Below, in pieces: positions 1 through 11,699 of a stretch of 64,000 nt of DNA. Source of the stretch: Blumeriella jaapii (taxonomy: Eukaryota; Ascomycota; Leotiomycetes; Helotiales; Drepanopezizaceae). Location of the stretch: assembly GCA_009599575.1 (NCBI GenBank), contig VWND01000016.1, forward strand, positions 434,001 through 498,000. Direction: 5' to 3'. A model generated the notes under the pieces. That model was not told where the DNA came from. It was given only the letters and a program-made list of their open reading frames with translations, and did not search any database. Made by a program: the position numbers and the translations under genes. How positions within the stretch are numbered: the first letter of the stretch is position 1; every line of letters begins with the position of its first letter.

Positions 1-128
1 CAGCTTCTACTTCAGCTTTTACTACAGCTTTTACTTTAGCTTCTAAACGTTTAAAGCTTTTGATTTAACTCGAAGTCAGCGACGTGATATTAGCTTGTTA
101 TATTTAATCGGTGTCAAGCTGTTATTAA
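1..128. repeat. Remnant of older repeat DNA, target of element A
   Basis: AT-rich, mutated sequence cut off by the window start. It opens with an imperfect 12-base repeat (cagcttctactt, cagcttttacta, cagcttttactt) that would read as Ala/Ser/Thr-rich if coding. The last five bases (124-128, ATTAA) are the left target-site duplication of element A. I cannot assign it to a family. Confidence 0.5.
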
Positions 129-397
129 TATGACGATTCATTCTGTTGCCACCTCTCGTGTCACCCCAGCAACTACGTATAGCTGCAAGCTCCCTGGTCT
201 CCTGGTGGGTCTCCCTATCAACTGTGGAAACTGTTTATATATATAAGGCTTTTTTTTTTTAGCAACTTCTGCCTTCTGCAATTGTTGATTTTAAATAAAT
301 ATTTTTATTACAAAACCAAAAGCTCGTTTTTCATATTATATAAACTCGGCGACCAGTTAATTAATCTTCCAGCCTTCCGACTGATTAGATCGTTATA
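129..397 (+). repeat. 5' LTR of element A
   Basis: 269 bp, beginning TATGACGA (mutated TGTGACGA) and ending TCGTTATA. The outer half is well preserved; the inner end is more mutated than the matching part of the 3' LTR at 13730-13904. Confidence 0.92.
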
Positions 398-474
398 TTA
401 TTAACAACTTTTTTTCTACGCTAGCGACGGCGTAAACTATTTTTCCTTTCGAATTTTTTACAAGTTATACCAAA

Positions 475-1990
475 ATGATCGACCGGTCGTAAAAAGGCTT
501 ATTTCCGCATTTTGCGAAAAATAACTCTTGTTTAACGATTTTCCTTTCAGCAGAGCTTTTCAGCTTCTGCTATTATATTACAACCTTTTTTTTAATTAGC
601 GAAAAAGCAGCTTTCCTCAAAAGCTTCTTTTTTTAAAAAACAATTTTCTTTCCGAGAAAAAAAAAAAAAAAAAAAAAACAGAGCGCTAACTATTTCGCCT
701 GCTATCTTTTTTTTACAGCCTAGCGCTAAAAGCGTTTAATTAAAACTTTTGCAAAATCAACTAAAAAAAGCGCAAAAGCGTAAACGATAACTTTTGGAAA
801 TTATACGATTGCGACAGACTTTTTAATTAAAGCGTTTAATAAAATTTATCGAACGTGCTTCTGCCAATCGCGAACCTGCTGCTTCATTTTCTCGCAACGT
901 TTTATTTCAACTAATAAACGCTGCAAATTAATCTTTACGCTTTTCGCGAACTTTTTTTAAATCTTTTTATAACGGCCAAAACTTTAGCGCGCTTTTTAAA
1001 CGCTATAGTTCTTATTTATCTGCTAACTTTCGACTAACTCGTATAAAACGCGTTTCGAATTTTAAATTTAAATTAAATAATAATAAAAATTATAAAACAC
1101 GCTATTAAAAAACTAAAATTTTCGATAATCTCGAACTTTACTACGACTATTTCGCTAACGATCGATTTCGCAAGAATTATATATTCGATTAAACCGAAAG
1201 CGTAGCAAAAGAATTTCTGACCCCGCGTATCTTAAACCGTTCCGATTTTATATTTTCCGAAAAATTAATAAAAAAAATCGCCGATTTCCTAGCCGACTTT
1301 TTCGACGTTTAAAAAGCCGAAAACGAATTTAAAATGCTTATAATAAATACGCACAACGATTTCTGGCGCTTTTATTTGCGATTTTCCATTTTCGTAGCAA
1401 ACGCTTAAATACGAACTGACAAACAGCTTCGGAACGTTCTTCGCGACAAAATACTAAAGCGTTTACGAAAAAAACTGCATTTGAAATAGGCGCGTACAAC
1501 GATCTTTAAAAATTAGCTTACTGCCGTCCGACAAAAAAAACAAAATTAATTAACTAAACGAATTTTATACGCGAATCGTTTTTTAATCAAGTTCACCATT
1601 TATTAAAATGGTAGATTCTTAACCAAAGCGTACTACGAATTAAATCGTACGTATAAAAATCGTCCAAATGCTTTATAAGCTCTTTTTTAGCCTTTTGTTT
1701 TTTTTTCTTTTCCACGCCAAAACGCCTTTTTTAGCGTTTTTCTTTTTCGATCGGACTAACGACAGCGCTCGTTTTTTATTTTATATTAAAAAGTTTAAAA
1801 AAGCCAATTTACACGACTTTTTACGAGCCGACCCTCGGTTTTATTTAAAAACCTTTCTAAGCTAATAAATATAAACGAGGTCGAACCGGCCGAAAATTCG
1901 TCTTTTAATAATAATAATAAAAACGAAAACTTTTTTTCAAACGACTTTTAAAACGTATACGAGAAAATTAAAAGCTTTCCCGTTAATCGG
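475..1990 (+). pseudogene. Element A gag (capsid-like) pseudogene
   Basis: Starts at an ATG (residues MIDRS, then a TAA-type stop) conserved at the same offset in copies E (22079) and I (50562). Conceptual translation shows a capsid-like block around 1200-1600, with phrases such as RILNRSDFIF, FYLRFSIFVANA and a Lys/Arg-rich region, interrupted by many TAA codons where Gln would be expected. No intact zinc knuckle is readable. An open stretch at 1668-1865 is only a fragment of this gene. Family assignment rests on its position before protease and RT. Confidence 0.75.
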
Positions 1991-2696
1991 AAAAACGCTC
2001 AGGCCTAAGCAAAGCTTTTTTTTTAAACGTATTGCGCGATATGCGTTATTTTAACGTTCGAAAGCTTTTTAATAACGATTTATTAATAATTTCCGTTATA
2101 CTTATCAAAAATAGCTTTTCGTACAAAATAAAAGCGCTCGCCGATTTTAAAACGAACGGTTATGCGTTAATCGATTCGGCGCTAATCAAATTCTTTTTTT
2201 TTTTTTTAAAACCTTTAATTTAATTTTTCCCGGCTTTTTTTTCTGTAAAAAAGTATAATAAAATTCGTAGCTATTTAATTATATATTTTACGCTTTTTAA
2301 TCTTATTATTAATAATCGAATACAATCGTTTACTTTTTTTTTAATTATTAATTTCGGAAATTATAATATAATTTTAAAAAAAGCTTGGCTGGCCGAATAC
2401 CAAGTTTTATTAAACTATAATAAACGCAAGCTTTATTAGCCGAAGTCTTACCCCTTTACAGCTTTTTACGCTCGTTGTATTAAAATCTTTTATTTATATT
2501 TTCGAAAGATTTAATTTCGCTATTAAAACGACGCTGTAAAACGTGACAAAAACTTTGATTAATTATGGCAGATTTACGACGCTATGCGAAACGCGAAAAA
2601 ATCGAATTTTATTCGCGGTGCTAATTTCGATAGCGACGCTAATAAGATAATATAAGAAATTACACCATTTTTTTAAGCTGCCGATTTTTCTTTTAT

Positions 2697-2729
<33 letters not shown>

Positions 2730-4540
2730 CGTTAAAACAGCTTTTTCGTTTTACGAAAAACAATTATATCAAAAACCGAAAAAAAGCTTTCGCCGCGATG
2801 GTCTTTCAGCTTAATATAATCGATAGTTTAAATAAACCACTTTTTAAACTTTTTAAACGATCAATTCGAAAACGATTCTTTTAGCCTACTGCTTATTTAA
2901 TTTCCATCTGCCAAATTATTATATACGCTTTTAAACTGATTTTCAAAAAAAAAATAATTAAAATATTTTCAATTTTTTTATACGAAATCGACAAAATACT
3001 AAACGATCTTACGTATAACACTTTTTTTAAAACCCAATTTCATAGTTTTTTCGAACGTTTCAAAACCAACGAAATATCGATTTCGACCCTTTTAACTAGC
3101 TTAACAAAGCTAACTTCGAATAAATCTTTTTTCGAATTTTTTTCCCCGAAATACAAAAACCTCGAACACGTGTTTTTTAAGGCCGCTAATAACGAACTAG
3201 CTTTTTACCGGCCTTACGACCATAAAATCGAGCTTATTATAAATAAAAAAAAGCTGAAATACATTCTTTTATATAAAATATCGATTCCAAAGCTCGAAAT
3301 TATTAAAATTTATTTGTAAAATAATCTTAACAAAAGCTTTATCGAACCTTATACCGTTTTTTTCGCTGCTTTAATGCTTTTCGCCAAAAAACCCGACGAT
3401 TTATTGCGTTTTTGTATCGATTATCGAACTTTTAATAATATTATTCGTAAAAATCGCTATTTCCTTTTTTTTATCGATAAAACTTTTGCTCGTTTTTCGA
3501 AAGCGCGAATTTTTACGAAATTCGATATTCGTTAAGCTTTTTATAAAATTCGAATAAACTCCGCCAATAAAAAACTAACGACGTTTCGTACGCGTTACGA
3601 CGTTTATAAATGCAAAGTACTATTTTTTGACTTTATTAATAAATCCGCAATTTACTAACGTTATATAAACGACGTTTTTCGATTATTTAAACGATTTCTG
3701 TATTATATATTTAAATAATATTTTTATTTATTCGTCCGACTTTTTAAAACACGTTATATACGTTCGCAAAATGTTTCAAAAGCTCGCTAACACTGAATTA
3801 CAGGCCGATATTCGGAAATTTAAATTTAACGTTATACGAACCCGTTACCTAAACTTTATTATTTCGACTGAAAACTTAAAAATAAATTCAAAGAAAGTTT
3901 CCGTGGTCGCTTATTAAAAGCCTTTTACTATTGTAAAAAATATACAAAGCTTTTTTGGTTTTTATAACTTTTACCGACGTTTTATTCGAAATTACGATAT
4001 AATTGCAAAGCTTTTAATCCATTTAATTAAAACTAACGTTTTTTTTAATTTTATTTTTAAATATTAGAAAAGTTTCGACCTTTTTATACTAGCTTTTATT
4101 ATTACACCAGTTTTATAATATTACAAGCAAAACCTTTCCTGCATATTAAAAATTAACGCTTTCGACGGCGTAATAGCTTTTATGCTTTCGCAATTTTATA
4201 ACGACGATTAGCTTTCAATCGCTTATTTTAACAAAACTATAGCTTTCGCAAAGTTAAATTACGTCGTATACGATAAAAAAATGCTCGTAATCGTAAGATT
4301 TTTAAACAACTTTCGTACTAAATTAGCTAATTTAATTTATCAAATTAAAATAATTACTAATTACAAAACCTTAAAATATTTTATAATTTCCAAACTTTTA
4401 AACGTTCGATAAACACGCTGAACCGAGTTTCTCGCCGATTACAATTTTTTTATTACGTATAAACCAAATAAACACAACTTTTTGGCTGACGCATTAACAC
4501 GTCGTACGAGCGAATTCGACCGTTAAAACTTTTTTAAACG
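1991..4540 (+). pseudogene. Element A protease, reverse transcriptase and RNase H pseudogene
   Basis: The aspartic protease segment is in the open frame 2032-2223 (ALADFKTNGYALIDSA), where the catalytic Asp is kept but the usual Asp-Ser-Gly is lost. A run of about 30 T at 2699-2730 lies between protease and RT. The Ty3-type RT core is clear near 3370-3480 (LFAKKPDDLLRFCIDYR), followed by the expected NRY block and the INDVF region, whose frame is broken. RNase H follows to about 4540. Many TAA stops make it inactive. Confidence 0.85.
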
Positions 4541-6260
4541 CACTCAACGCCTGCAAACCCTTTTTTCGAGCCGATTAAATCGATCACCGCCTTTTAACTA
4601 AAAAACTTCGATCTTCTACGGCTTCCGAAACAGCTGTTTTTATCGTTAAAATAGCTGATTTTTTTTTCGTATTCCGTATCGTTAATTAAATTTTCTACGC
4701 TAATCGCACAGCTAATAGCCTAATAGCTTTCCGAAAAAAAATTATACGAAACGCTACGAAAAAAAACGACGATAATAATATTTCGTATATATTTAAACGC
4801 GACCTGCTATTATATTACGATCGCCTAATAATATTAAACGTCGATCATTTTCGTTTGGCTTTTATACGAAAAATATACGATCAGATTTTTACCGTTTATT
4901 TTAACGTTCGCAAAATTACGCAATTGTTTTCGAACCAATATTATTAGCGAAATATAACAGTTTTCGTAAAATAATACTATCGCAATTGCTACGCTTATCG
5001 AAAAAGTTCTATTTTAAAAAATAAACGCCCCGGCTTTTTTTAGTTTTTTTTTGTTTCTAACCACTTTTAAAAGCACGTTATAATAAACTTTTACAGTTTT
5101 AACAAAAACAAATACAATTACGATAACGTATTCGTAATAATAAATCGTTTTTCCAAGCAAGCTATTTCAATTTTTTATTATAAAAATATCGACGCTCGAA
5201 GCTTCGCTAAATTATATATATTCCACGTATACAAATATTTTGGCTTTTTAAAAAGTATTATTAGCGATCGTAGCTTTTAGTATTAATTTATTTTCTGATT
5301 TAAATTAAACAAAATACTCGATACGCAATTAAAGTTTTCGACAGCCGCTTATTTTAAAACCGACGGTCAGACCGAAATTTACAATTAATATTTGTAAAAA
5401 CGCTTTCGACCTTTCGTAAATTTTTATTAAAACAATTAAAGCGAATTTCTTTTAATAATAGATTTCGCTTAAATAGTTCTTTTTTACGAAAGTCTAAATA
5501 GCCTTTCATTTTTTAAAATTATACACGGTTATACTTTTTATACTAATTGAAATTAAAAGCTCGATACTTTTCTTTTTTCTAATCTTTTACATAAGCTAAA
5601 CGCAAACGAAGCTCGTGCGTACGCTCGCCGCTATTACGACGTCTAAAACTTCGCCAAATCGCATTTTTAATAAGCTTACGATAAAATAAAAAAAAGCGCA
5701 AATAAATTTCGCCGCGCGATCGATTTTAACGTTAGCGATTACGTATAGCTCGATATGCGTCCATTTCCGACCTTCCGGCCTTTCCGCAAGCTCGACAATT
5801 CTATAAACGGCTTTTTCAAAATTATAGCCAAAATTTTCGACAACGTTTTTAAACTAAACTTTTTTAATATTATAAACGTATATTTAGTTTTTTACGCTAA
5901 TCGATTGCGTAAAGCAGCTGACGACGCGCTTCCAAATCAGATTAATTTAGCTTCTAAATCTATTAATATAATTAATAAGCTTAAATACGAAATCGAAAAA
6001 TTAATCGTTTATCGAATGCAACGAAAAACCTTTTAATACAAAGCTTTTTAAATAAGCTTAAATAAAGATTTTACGTGGTACTTCGCGTTTGATTTTATAT
6101 ATGCTTTTTTAAAAATGCGCGACTTTTATTTAGCGCATAAAAAGCTTCCCGATCCTTCTGCAAAACTTGTAAACTGGCTGAAAGCGTATTCCGAAGGTTT
6201 AGATTCGTACGATTATTTGAATAGCGACGTACTAATAAATAAAAGCTCGAAAGCGCGCTT
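4541..6260 (+). pseudogene. Element A integrase with chromodomain-like C-terminus, pseudogene
   Basis: The zinc-binding end of integrase is recognisable around 4920-5045 (tyrosine-rich segment ending in a Lys-Arg-Pro-Gly). The C-terminal part is open at 5755-6036: MRPFPTFRPFRKL, a GPFKI-like block and a YEIEKLIVYR chromodomain-like strand. It continues at 6037-6270 as a readable tail (LNKDFTWY, DFYLAHKKLPDPSAKLV, LDSYDYLN). Such a tail is known from chromodomain-bearing Ty3 elements, where it can direct integration into heterochromatin. Stops in the catalytic part show it is dead. Confidence 0.8.
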
Positions 6261-6279
6261 TTTTCGGACGAAGGAATAA

Positions 6280-6372
6280 TATAACGATTTATTCTGTTGC
6301 CACTTTTCGTGTCACCCAGCAACTACGTATAGCTGCAAGCTCCCTGGTCTTTTGGTGGGTCTTCCTATTAAT
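6280..6372 (+). repeat. 3' LTR of element A, first part
   Basis: Begins TATAACGA and is cut at the insertion of element B. The last five bases (6368-6372, TTAAT) are B's left target duplication. The purine-rich primer tract of A lies just before it at about 6265-6279. Confidence 0.9.
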
Positions 6373-6786
6373 TGTAAGGATTGAAAAGGCAGGGAAACAC
6401 TAGTTCAGACAATAGAGCTCAGATAAGGTTGGGTTGATAGTCAGACTGATTTCTATCTTTTATATTTCTAGTAAAAGGCGTGTATAAGTACAAAAGGAAG
6501 GGTGGAGCCTTCGAAAAAAGTATTTTTCAGGAAACCAGGCGAATTTTATTTAGTATGTTTTTTCAGCTTTTATCCCGATCTTTTTTCATTTTTTTTAATA
6601 TAATTTTAATAACTGGTTTTTTAGTAATTATTCCTATAAAATGTTTTATTTAAATGTTATTTTTAGCTTTTATAATATTATCCGGCCTTTACGGCCTATT
6701 CGTAGCGAGTATTATTCGAAGGTTGGTAGAAAGCAAAGGGTTTTGGCGGATTATCTGATTTATATACGTGATATTGGTTCCTGATA
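6373..6786 (-). repeat. 3' LTR of element B (left copy)
   Basis: 414 bp; on the + strand it runs from TGTAAGGATTG to CTGATA. It matches 13312-13724 along its length, with transition differences of RIP type. Confidence 0.92.
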
Positions 6787-7383
6787 TTACTTTTTTTTTT
6801 AGGCCTTTGGTTTTTAAAAGCGATTGATTTTTTTATGCGTATGCTTCCGTGTATAGCGTGCGTTACGCTTTCGAAATGACGTGCGGTTTTTTCCGTTTTT
6901 AATCGTAAATTATAACTGTTTTTTTCGCTTTCGGTCGTGAATTATGGCTGTTTTGCTGTTTTGTTTTTTTTGTTTTCGGTAGCGCTTCGTATTTTCGTTG
7001 AAAAGGTCTTTTTTTTTAAAATGGCCGTTATTTTCCCGTTTAACTTTTTTTTTTTTTTTTTTTATTTTTATTTTTTCGTCAGTTTTTTTTTATTTTAATT
7101 AATTACTTTTCGCCGCGTTCGCCGCGAACTTTTAAAATGCTTTTGATTTTTATTTGCTTTCGGTGCGCCCGCCTGATTTTACGCGAAAGTATTACAGCGG
7201 ATTTTTTGCTTTTTTGCGTTTTCGAGCTTTTTAGCGTGAAATGCAACCGCTGCAGAGCTTCGCATATTTAATATTTTTTTATAAATTTCTTAAACTTTTA
7301 TTCGAATTCGTTTTTAATTAATTACAAGTTTCTGCCGCGCTATCGAAGCGCAAATATTTTTCGCGGGCTTTAACGATTTTATA

Positions 7384-7713
7384 AATCGTTTCGATGCTGC
7401 TATCGCCGCTGCCGTTTTTTTTTTTTTTGCTGCCGAAGTCAAAGCTTTTGTTAAAACTTTTATCGATTTTATTATTTACGACGCTTATATAAGTCGTTTA
7501 AAAAAAAATAACGCTTCGGCTTTTATAATAATCGAAAGTCGTGCGAATCGCGCCGCGGCTCGGGCTGCCGCCGCTGCTATTACGTCCGTTTTTGCCGGTT
7601 TGGCGGCTGCTGCTGTTTTGAAAGTTTTGGCTGCGCCGGCCTTTTTTTTTAACGACGCTAATATAAAACGTATTTTCCGACGTTTCGAAAACGTTGCTCG
7701 GACTTATTTTAAC
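7384..7713 (+). pseudogene. Coding-like Ala-rich segment antisense to element B
   Basis: About 110 codons without a stop on the strand opposite to B's pol, between chromodomain and 3' LTR, in DNA where stops are otherwise frequent. The translation is rich in Ala, Arg and Phe (for example RAAARAAAA, FAGLAAAA) and ends in TAA codons after ARTYFN. A T-run near 7420 seems to shift the frame, so the true 5' end is unclear. The complementary strand is also fairly open, so the coding strand is not settled. I do not recognise a family. Confidence 0.35.
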
Positions 7714-8019
7714 TAATTAGATTAAATTTTGGATTTCTACGAAAATATCGTGATTGCAATTTAGAATTCGATTAAAGCTATCGTAAGAGTTTTAATTAAA
7801 ATAAGTCGAATATTTTGCGAATTCGTTTGATATTAATTTTTTTTAGCTTGCCGCTGCTTTTGAATTTGAAAAAAATGGCGATAACGATAGAAAAAAGAAT
7901 AACGATAAAAATAAATTAGCTTAGCGGCGGTTTTAAAGTTTTCTAAATGTTTTTTTTTTTTTTTTTTTATTTTTACAGCGCGCATTCGTTATTGTTCCGT
8001 TGCTATTATTTATCGTGTT

Positions 8020-8230
8020 TTTTAAATATTTTTTTACAATTTTTTTTGCGTTCGTAAAATGGTTTTTTAGCTTTTACGAGTTTTCGCTTGGTAAATAACT
8101 TTTTTATCGTATTAAGTAATATCGGCTTTTTTTTGTATTTTTATAAATTTGTATTAATTTAATCTTGTATTTTTCGGGTTTTTAAAGTTTTATTATATTA
8201 TTTTTCGGTTCGGTGTCGTTTCGATTTTGC
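8020..8230 (-). pseudogene. Element B chromodomain, pseudogene
   Basis: The - strand translation gives RIHDTFHVFLL (integrase GPY/HxxFHVSLL-type end), then KPEKYKIKLI, SRYYLIR, SYLPSENS and NAKKIVKKYL. This is the layout of a canonical chromodomain with the usual YLVRWKGY and SENSWE positions. Several codons are changed to stops, including the Trp positions. It is a C-terminal extension of the integrase typical of chromoviruses, inferred to target heterochromatin. Confidence 0.87.
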
Positions 8231-9900
8231 CAAAGTTTTAGTAGGAAAACGTGGAAAGTATCGTGAATACGATATTAAAAAGAAAATTCGAATTAGTAAG
8301 CTTGGCCGTGCTCGTGTATAATTCGCTTAATTTTGAAAAGCTTTAGATATTTATCTAAAAGCTTTCGAAAAAGTCGCAGCTGTCGAAGGTTTTTAATCGA
8401 TAATAATATTTTATCGTTTATTTAAAATCTAGTTTTCTTATGTTTAGCGTCGTAAAATTTTTTGTAATTCGCGTTGGCTTTTTTTAGCTTTTTATTAAGT
8501 ATTTTTTTTTTTTTTTGCAATATTTTAATTCGTTTTTCCGTTGACGGTACTTTTTTTTTTACGACGTCGCTTTCGACGTTGCTGCCAAGTTTTGGATAAA
8601 AGCCGTATAATATACGAAAAAAAGTAAAACCCGTAAAGGCGTGTATCGAATTGTTATACGTAAACTCGGCTAAAATAAGCTTCGTAGCTTAATCGTTTTA
8701 TCGATAATCGCAATACGTGCGAAAATAAAATTTTAAAATTTAATTTTAACGTTTCGTTTGGCTATCGGTTTGAAAATAAAAAGCGGTGCTTAATCGACGT
8801 CGTATTTGTAAATGGAATATTATTAAAAATCAAAATTTACTAATAAAAACTGACCTTTTGTTTGTAATAATTCTTTTAAAGCAGTTAAAATTTTTGTAAA
8901 CGTGTTATATAAATATTTTAGCCAAATCTGAGGCTGAAATCGTTTTTTGTATCGGTATGTATTTCGACAGCTTCGTATATCGGTTTATTATAACGAGTAT
9001 CGAATCGTAAATACGATTTCGTTTTTTACTAAAAAGTAGATCCGTAATAAAGTTTATAATTATTTTTTTTTAAAGTTTTGTAAAAGTCGAAAAAAAGGTT
9101 AATTCGCTATAGGGTCGGTGCTTTTTAAGCTTGCTTTTTTAGCATTTTCCATACGTATTAACGTAACGCTTTACGTCGCTTCGTAAATCAGGCCAGAAAT
9201 ACTTTTTTTCGACCAGTTTTAGCGTTCGCCGAAAGCTTTAATAGCCGGCGGTCGGATCGTTGTGATTAATTTTTAATATTTCGCTTTTAATAACGCTTTT
9301 ATTCGAAATATACGCACGTTTTTTATAATATAATAATTTATTTTAGTTTATACGCCAATGTTTTTCGGACCCGGCTCGATTGTTTTGCGAGGCCGATTCG
9401 TACGTTTTTTATAATACAAAAAAATCAGATTTTTGCAATTTAAAAATAGTTTTGTGAATCGGTTTTGCTAGCTCGTTATTAACCGTTTCGGATTGTAGCA
9501 ATACAACGGCTACGCTTCGTGGTATATATTATTTGCAATTAGTAATATTAGCAAAAAATAATCCGGCGAAAAAGCTTTTTATTTGGCTTTTTTCCGCTTA
9601 CTTTTTACTTTTTGATTCCGTTAACAAAAGCTTCGAATACTTATCGGCGCGAAATAGTTTATGCTTCGATTTTAAGCGTGTTTTTATTGCGAAAAATATT
9701 TTAAAATTTCTTAAATAAACTAGTTTTAATTTACGATGCAGCGTAAATAGCTGCTTATTATCTTTTTTTAAATTTTTTTTTAAATTTGGCCGGCGGAAAA
9801 AACTATTCGCCGGATTAAAAACTTTTGTTTTATATTCGATTGCAAAATCGTATTTAGCTAGCTCGTCGGCCTATTTCGCTTAGCGTCCGTTTAAACGTTT
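8231..9900 (-). pseudogene. Element B integrase, pseudogene
   Basis: The zinc-binding domain is legible at about 9130-9290 on the - strand: HNDPTAGY, then KKYFWPDLRSDVKRYV and a Cys. This fits the HHCC finger of Ty3 integrases. The catalytic core downstream is heavily mutated and I could not place all three acidic residues. The chromodomain follows directly. Confidence 0.78.
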
Positions 9901-9939
9901 TTTCGTAAAAAAGTATTTCAGATTATAATAATTTGTACG

Positions 9940-11110
9940 TATAATAATAACGTCGGAAGCGCTACGTAAATATTAGCTTTATTATTTAAAAGCGTAAATT
10001 ATAGCTATTAGCTTAGCGTCGTAAATTTCGTATTTTTGTTTTATAAAAAAAAGTTTTTTCGAATAATATGCGATAAAATGCTAACGTGTTTTCGTATTTT
10101 CTCCGAATAATTAAAATAATATTCCGCTTATAGCGAATTTCGAAGCGTTTGTTTCGATTTGGATTTTTAATCGAAGATCGAAATAGCGTAGAATCGATGC
10201 TTAGCAAAACTTTTTTTTTAAAAATAAAAAAGCGAGCTTCGCTTCGAGTGAAAAACGAAAAGAGTCCGATATTTTTTTTTATTGCATTTTTTTTAAAAGA
10301 TTTGTAATAGGTCGGCAAAGCTTAGCGTAGTTTTTAATAAAACGTTTGTAAAAGTTGATAAAACCTAAAAACATTTAAATATTTCGCCACGTAGTAAAAA
10401 AAGGCCATTTCCGAATATTATTTACTTTTTTTAGGTTTATTTTAATTTCCGTAGAAATAACGACGAAGCTTAGAAACTTAATCGTATTCGTGTCGAAAGT
10501 ATATTTTTTCAGATTTTCGTAAAGTTTGTTAATACGGAGTTTTTCGAAAACTTTTTTTACCGCGTTTATATAATCGTCGGGGTTTTCGGAAAATATTAAA
10601 ATATCGTCGAAGTAAATTATATACGTAATATTTATTAAATCGATTAAAACTTGATTAATATACGCTTGGAAAGTTGCTGGTGCGTTCGAAAGGCCGAAAA
10701 GTAATACGCAATATTCGAAGTGTTCGTAACGAATGCGAAACGCAGTTTTTCATTTATTTTTTTTTTTTATTCGAAGGCGGTAATACGCCTAAATAAGGTT
10801 TAGCTTAGTGAATATTTTAGCTTTTTTTAAACGATTCAAAGTTTCGCTTATAAAAAGTAGAAAAGTTCGATTTTTAACCGTAATTGCGTTTAGATTTTTA
10901 TAATCGACGCATAATCGTAAACTTTCGTTTTTTTTCGGTATAAATATTACCGGTGCGCCGGCAAGGCTAATGGATTTTTTTATTTAGTTTTTTTTTAAGT
11001 TCGAATCGAAATATTCGCGTAATTCGATAAGTTCAGATTTCGATAAAAGGTAGATTGGTTCCCAAAAAGGGTTTTTTTTTTTCGCGAAGTTTATTCGATG
11101 CTTTATAGAA
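9940..11110 (-). pseudogene. Element B reverse transcriptase and RNase H, pseudogene
   Basis: On the - strand near 10800-11040: ELIREL-like entry, [27 protein letters not shown] and [10 protein letters not shown], which are classic Ty3 RT blocks. The YLDD region near 10590-10640 is degraded. RNase H is readable near 10010-10160 (YSEKIRKH, then KNFFL and NTKFTTL in a broken frame). The open stretch at 10013-10318 is an out-of-frame shadow. Confidence 0.85.
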
Positions 11111-11699
11111 TAATAAAAAGCTAGGGTAACCGCGGCGGTATCGTTAAACACGTCGGCGTAATCGTCGTATTTAAAGGATAATTGGTATTGTTTTTCAATA
11201 GCTTTTTTTAAAACGATATAAAACGCTTGTTTTTTTTTGGATTTCTTTTTGAAACGTTTGATTATAACGAGATTAAACTGTAAGCGTTCGATTGGATATC
11301 GCTACGATTTAATTCGAAAGCTTATAGCGGGGTCGATATTTCGCAACTAAAAAAACTTTAAAATAAATAAAACTTCGGGGATATTTATATCGTAAGCTAC
11401 GAAATCGTTTTGTATCTTTTTAGTTGTTTTATAATTATTAATAGCGCGAATAGGTTGCGTATGCGTGCCGTAAATAATTATTTTTTTTTTTTTAATCGTA
11501 GATAAATTAATACGTTTTTAAATTGATTTTTATTTATATTTAATTGATAATTTTTAGATTACGCAGTTTTTTTTCGCGCCGTAATCGATAAAAATTCGTT
11601 TCGTACGAATTTCGCTTTTGGTTTTTTTAATTTCGATTGAAATTATTATTTTTTGCTTTTTTTTTTCGTTCGATTTTATTGGCAGCGACGAAATTAAAA

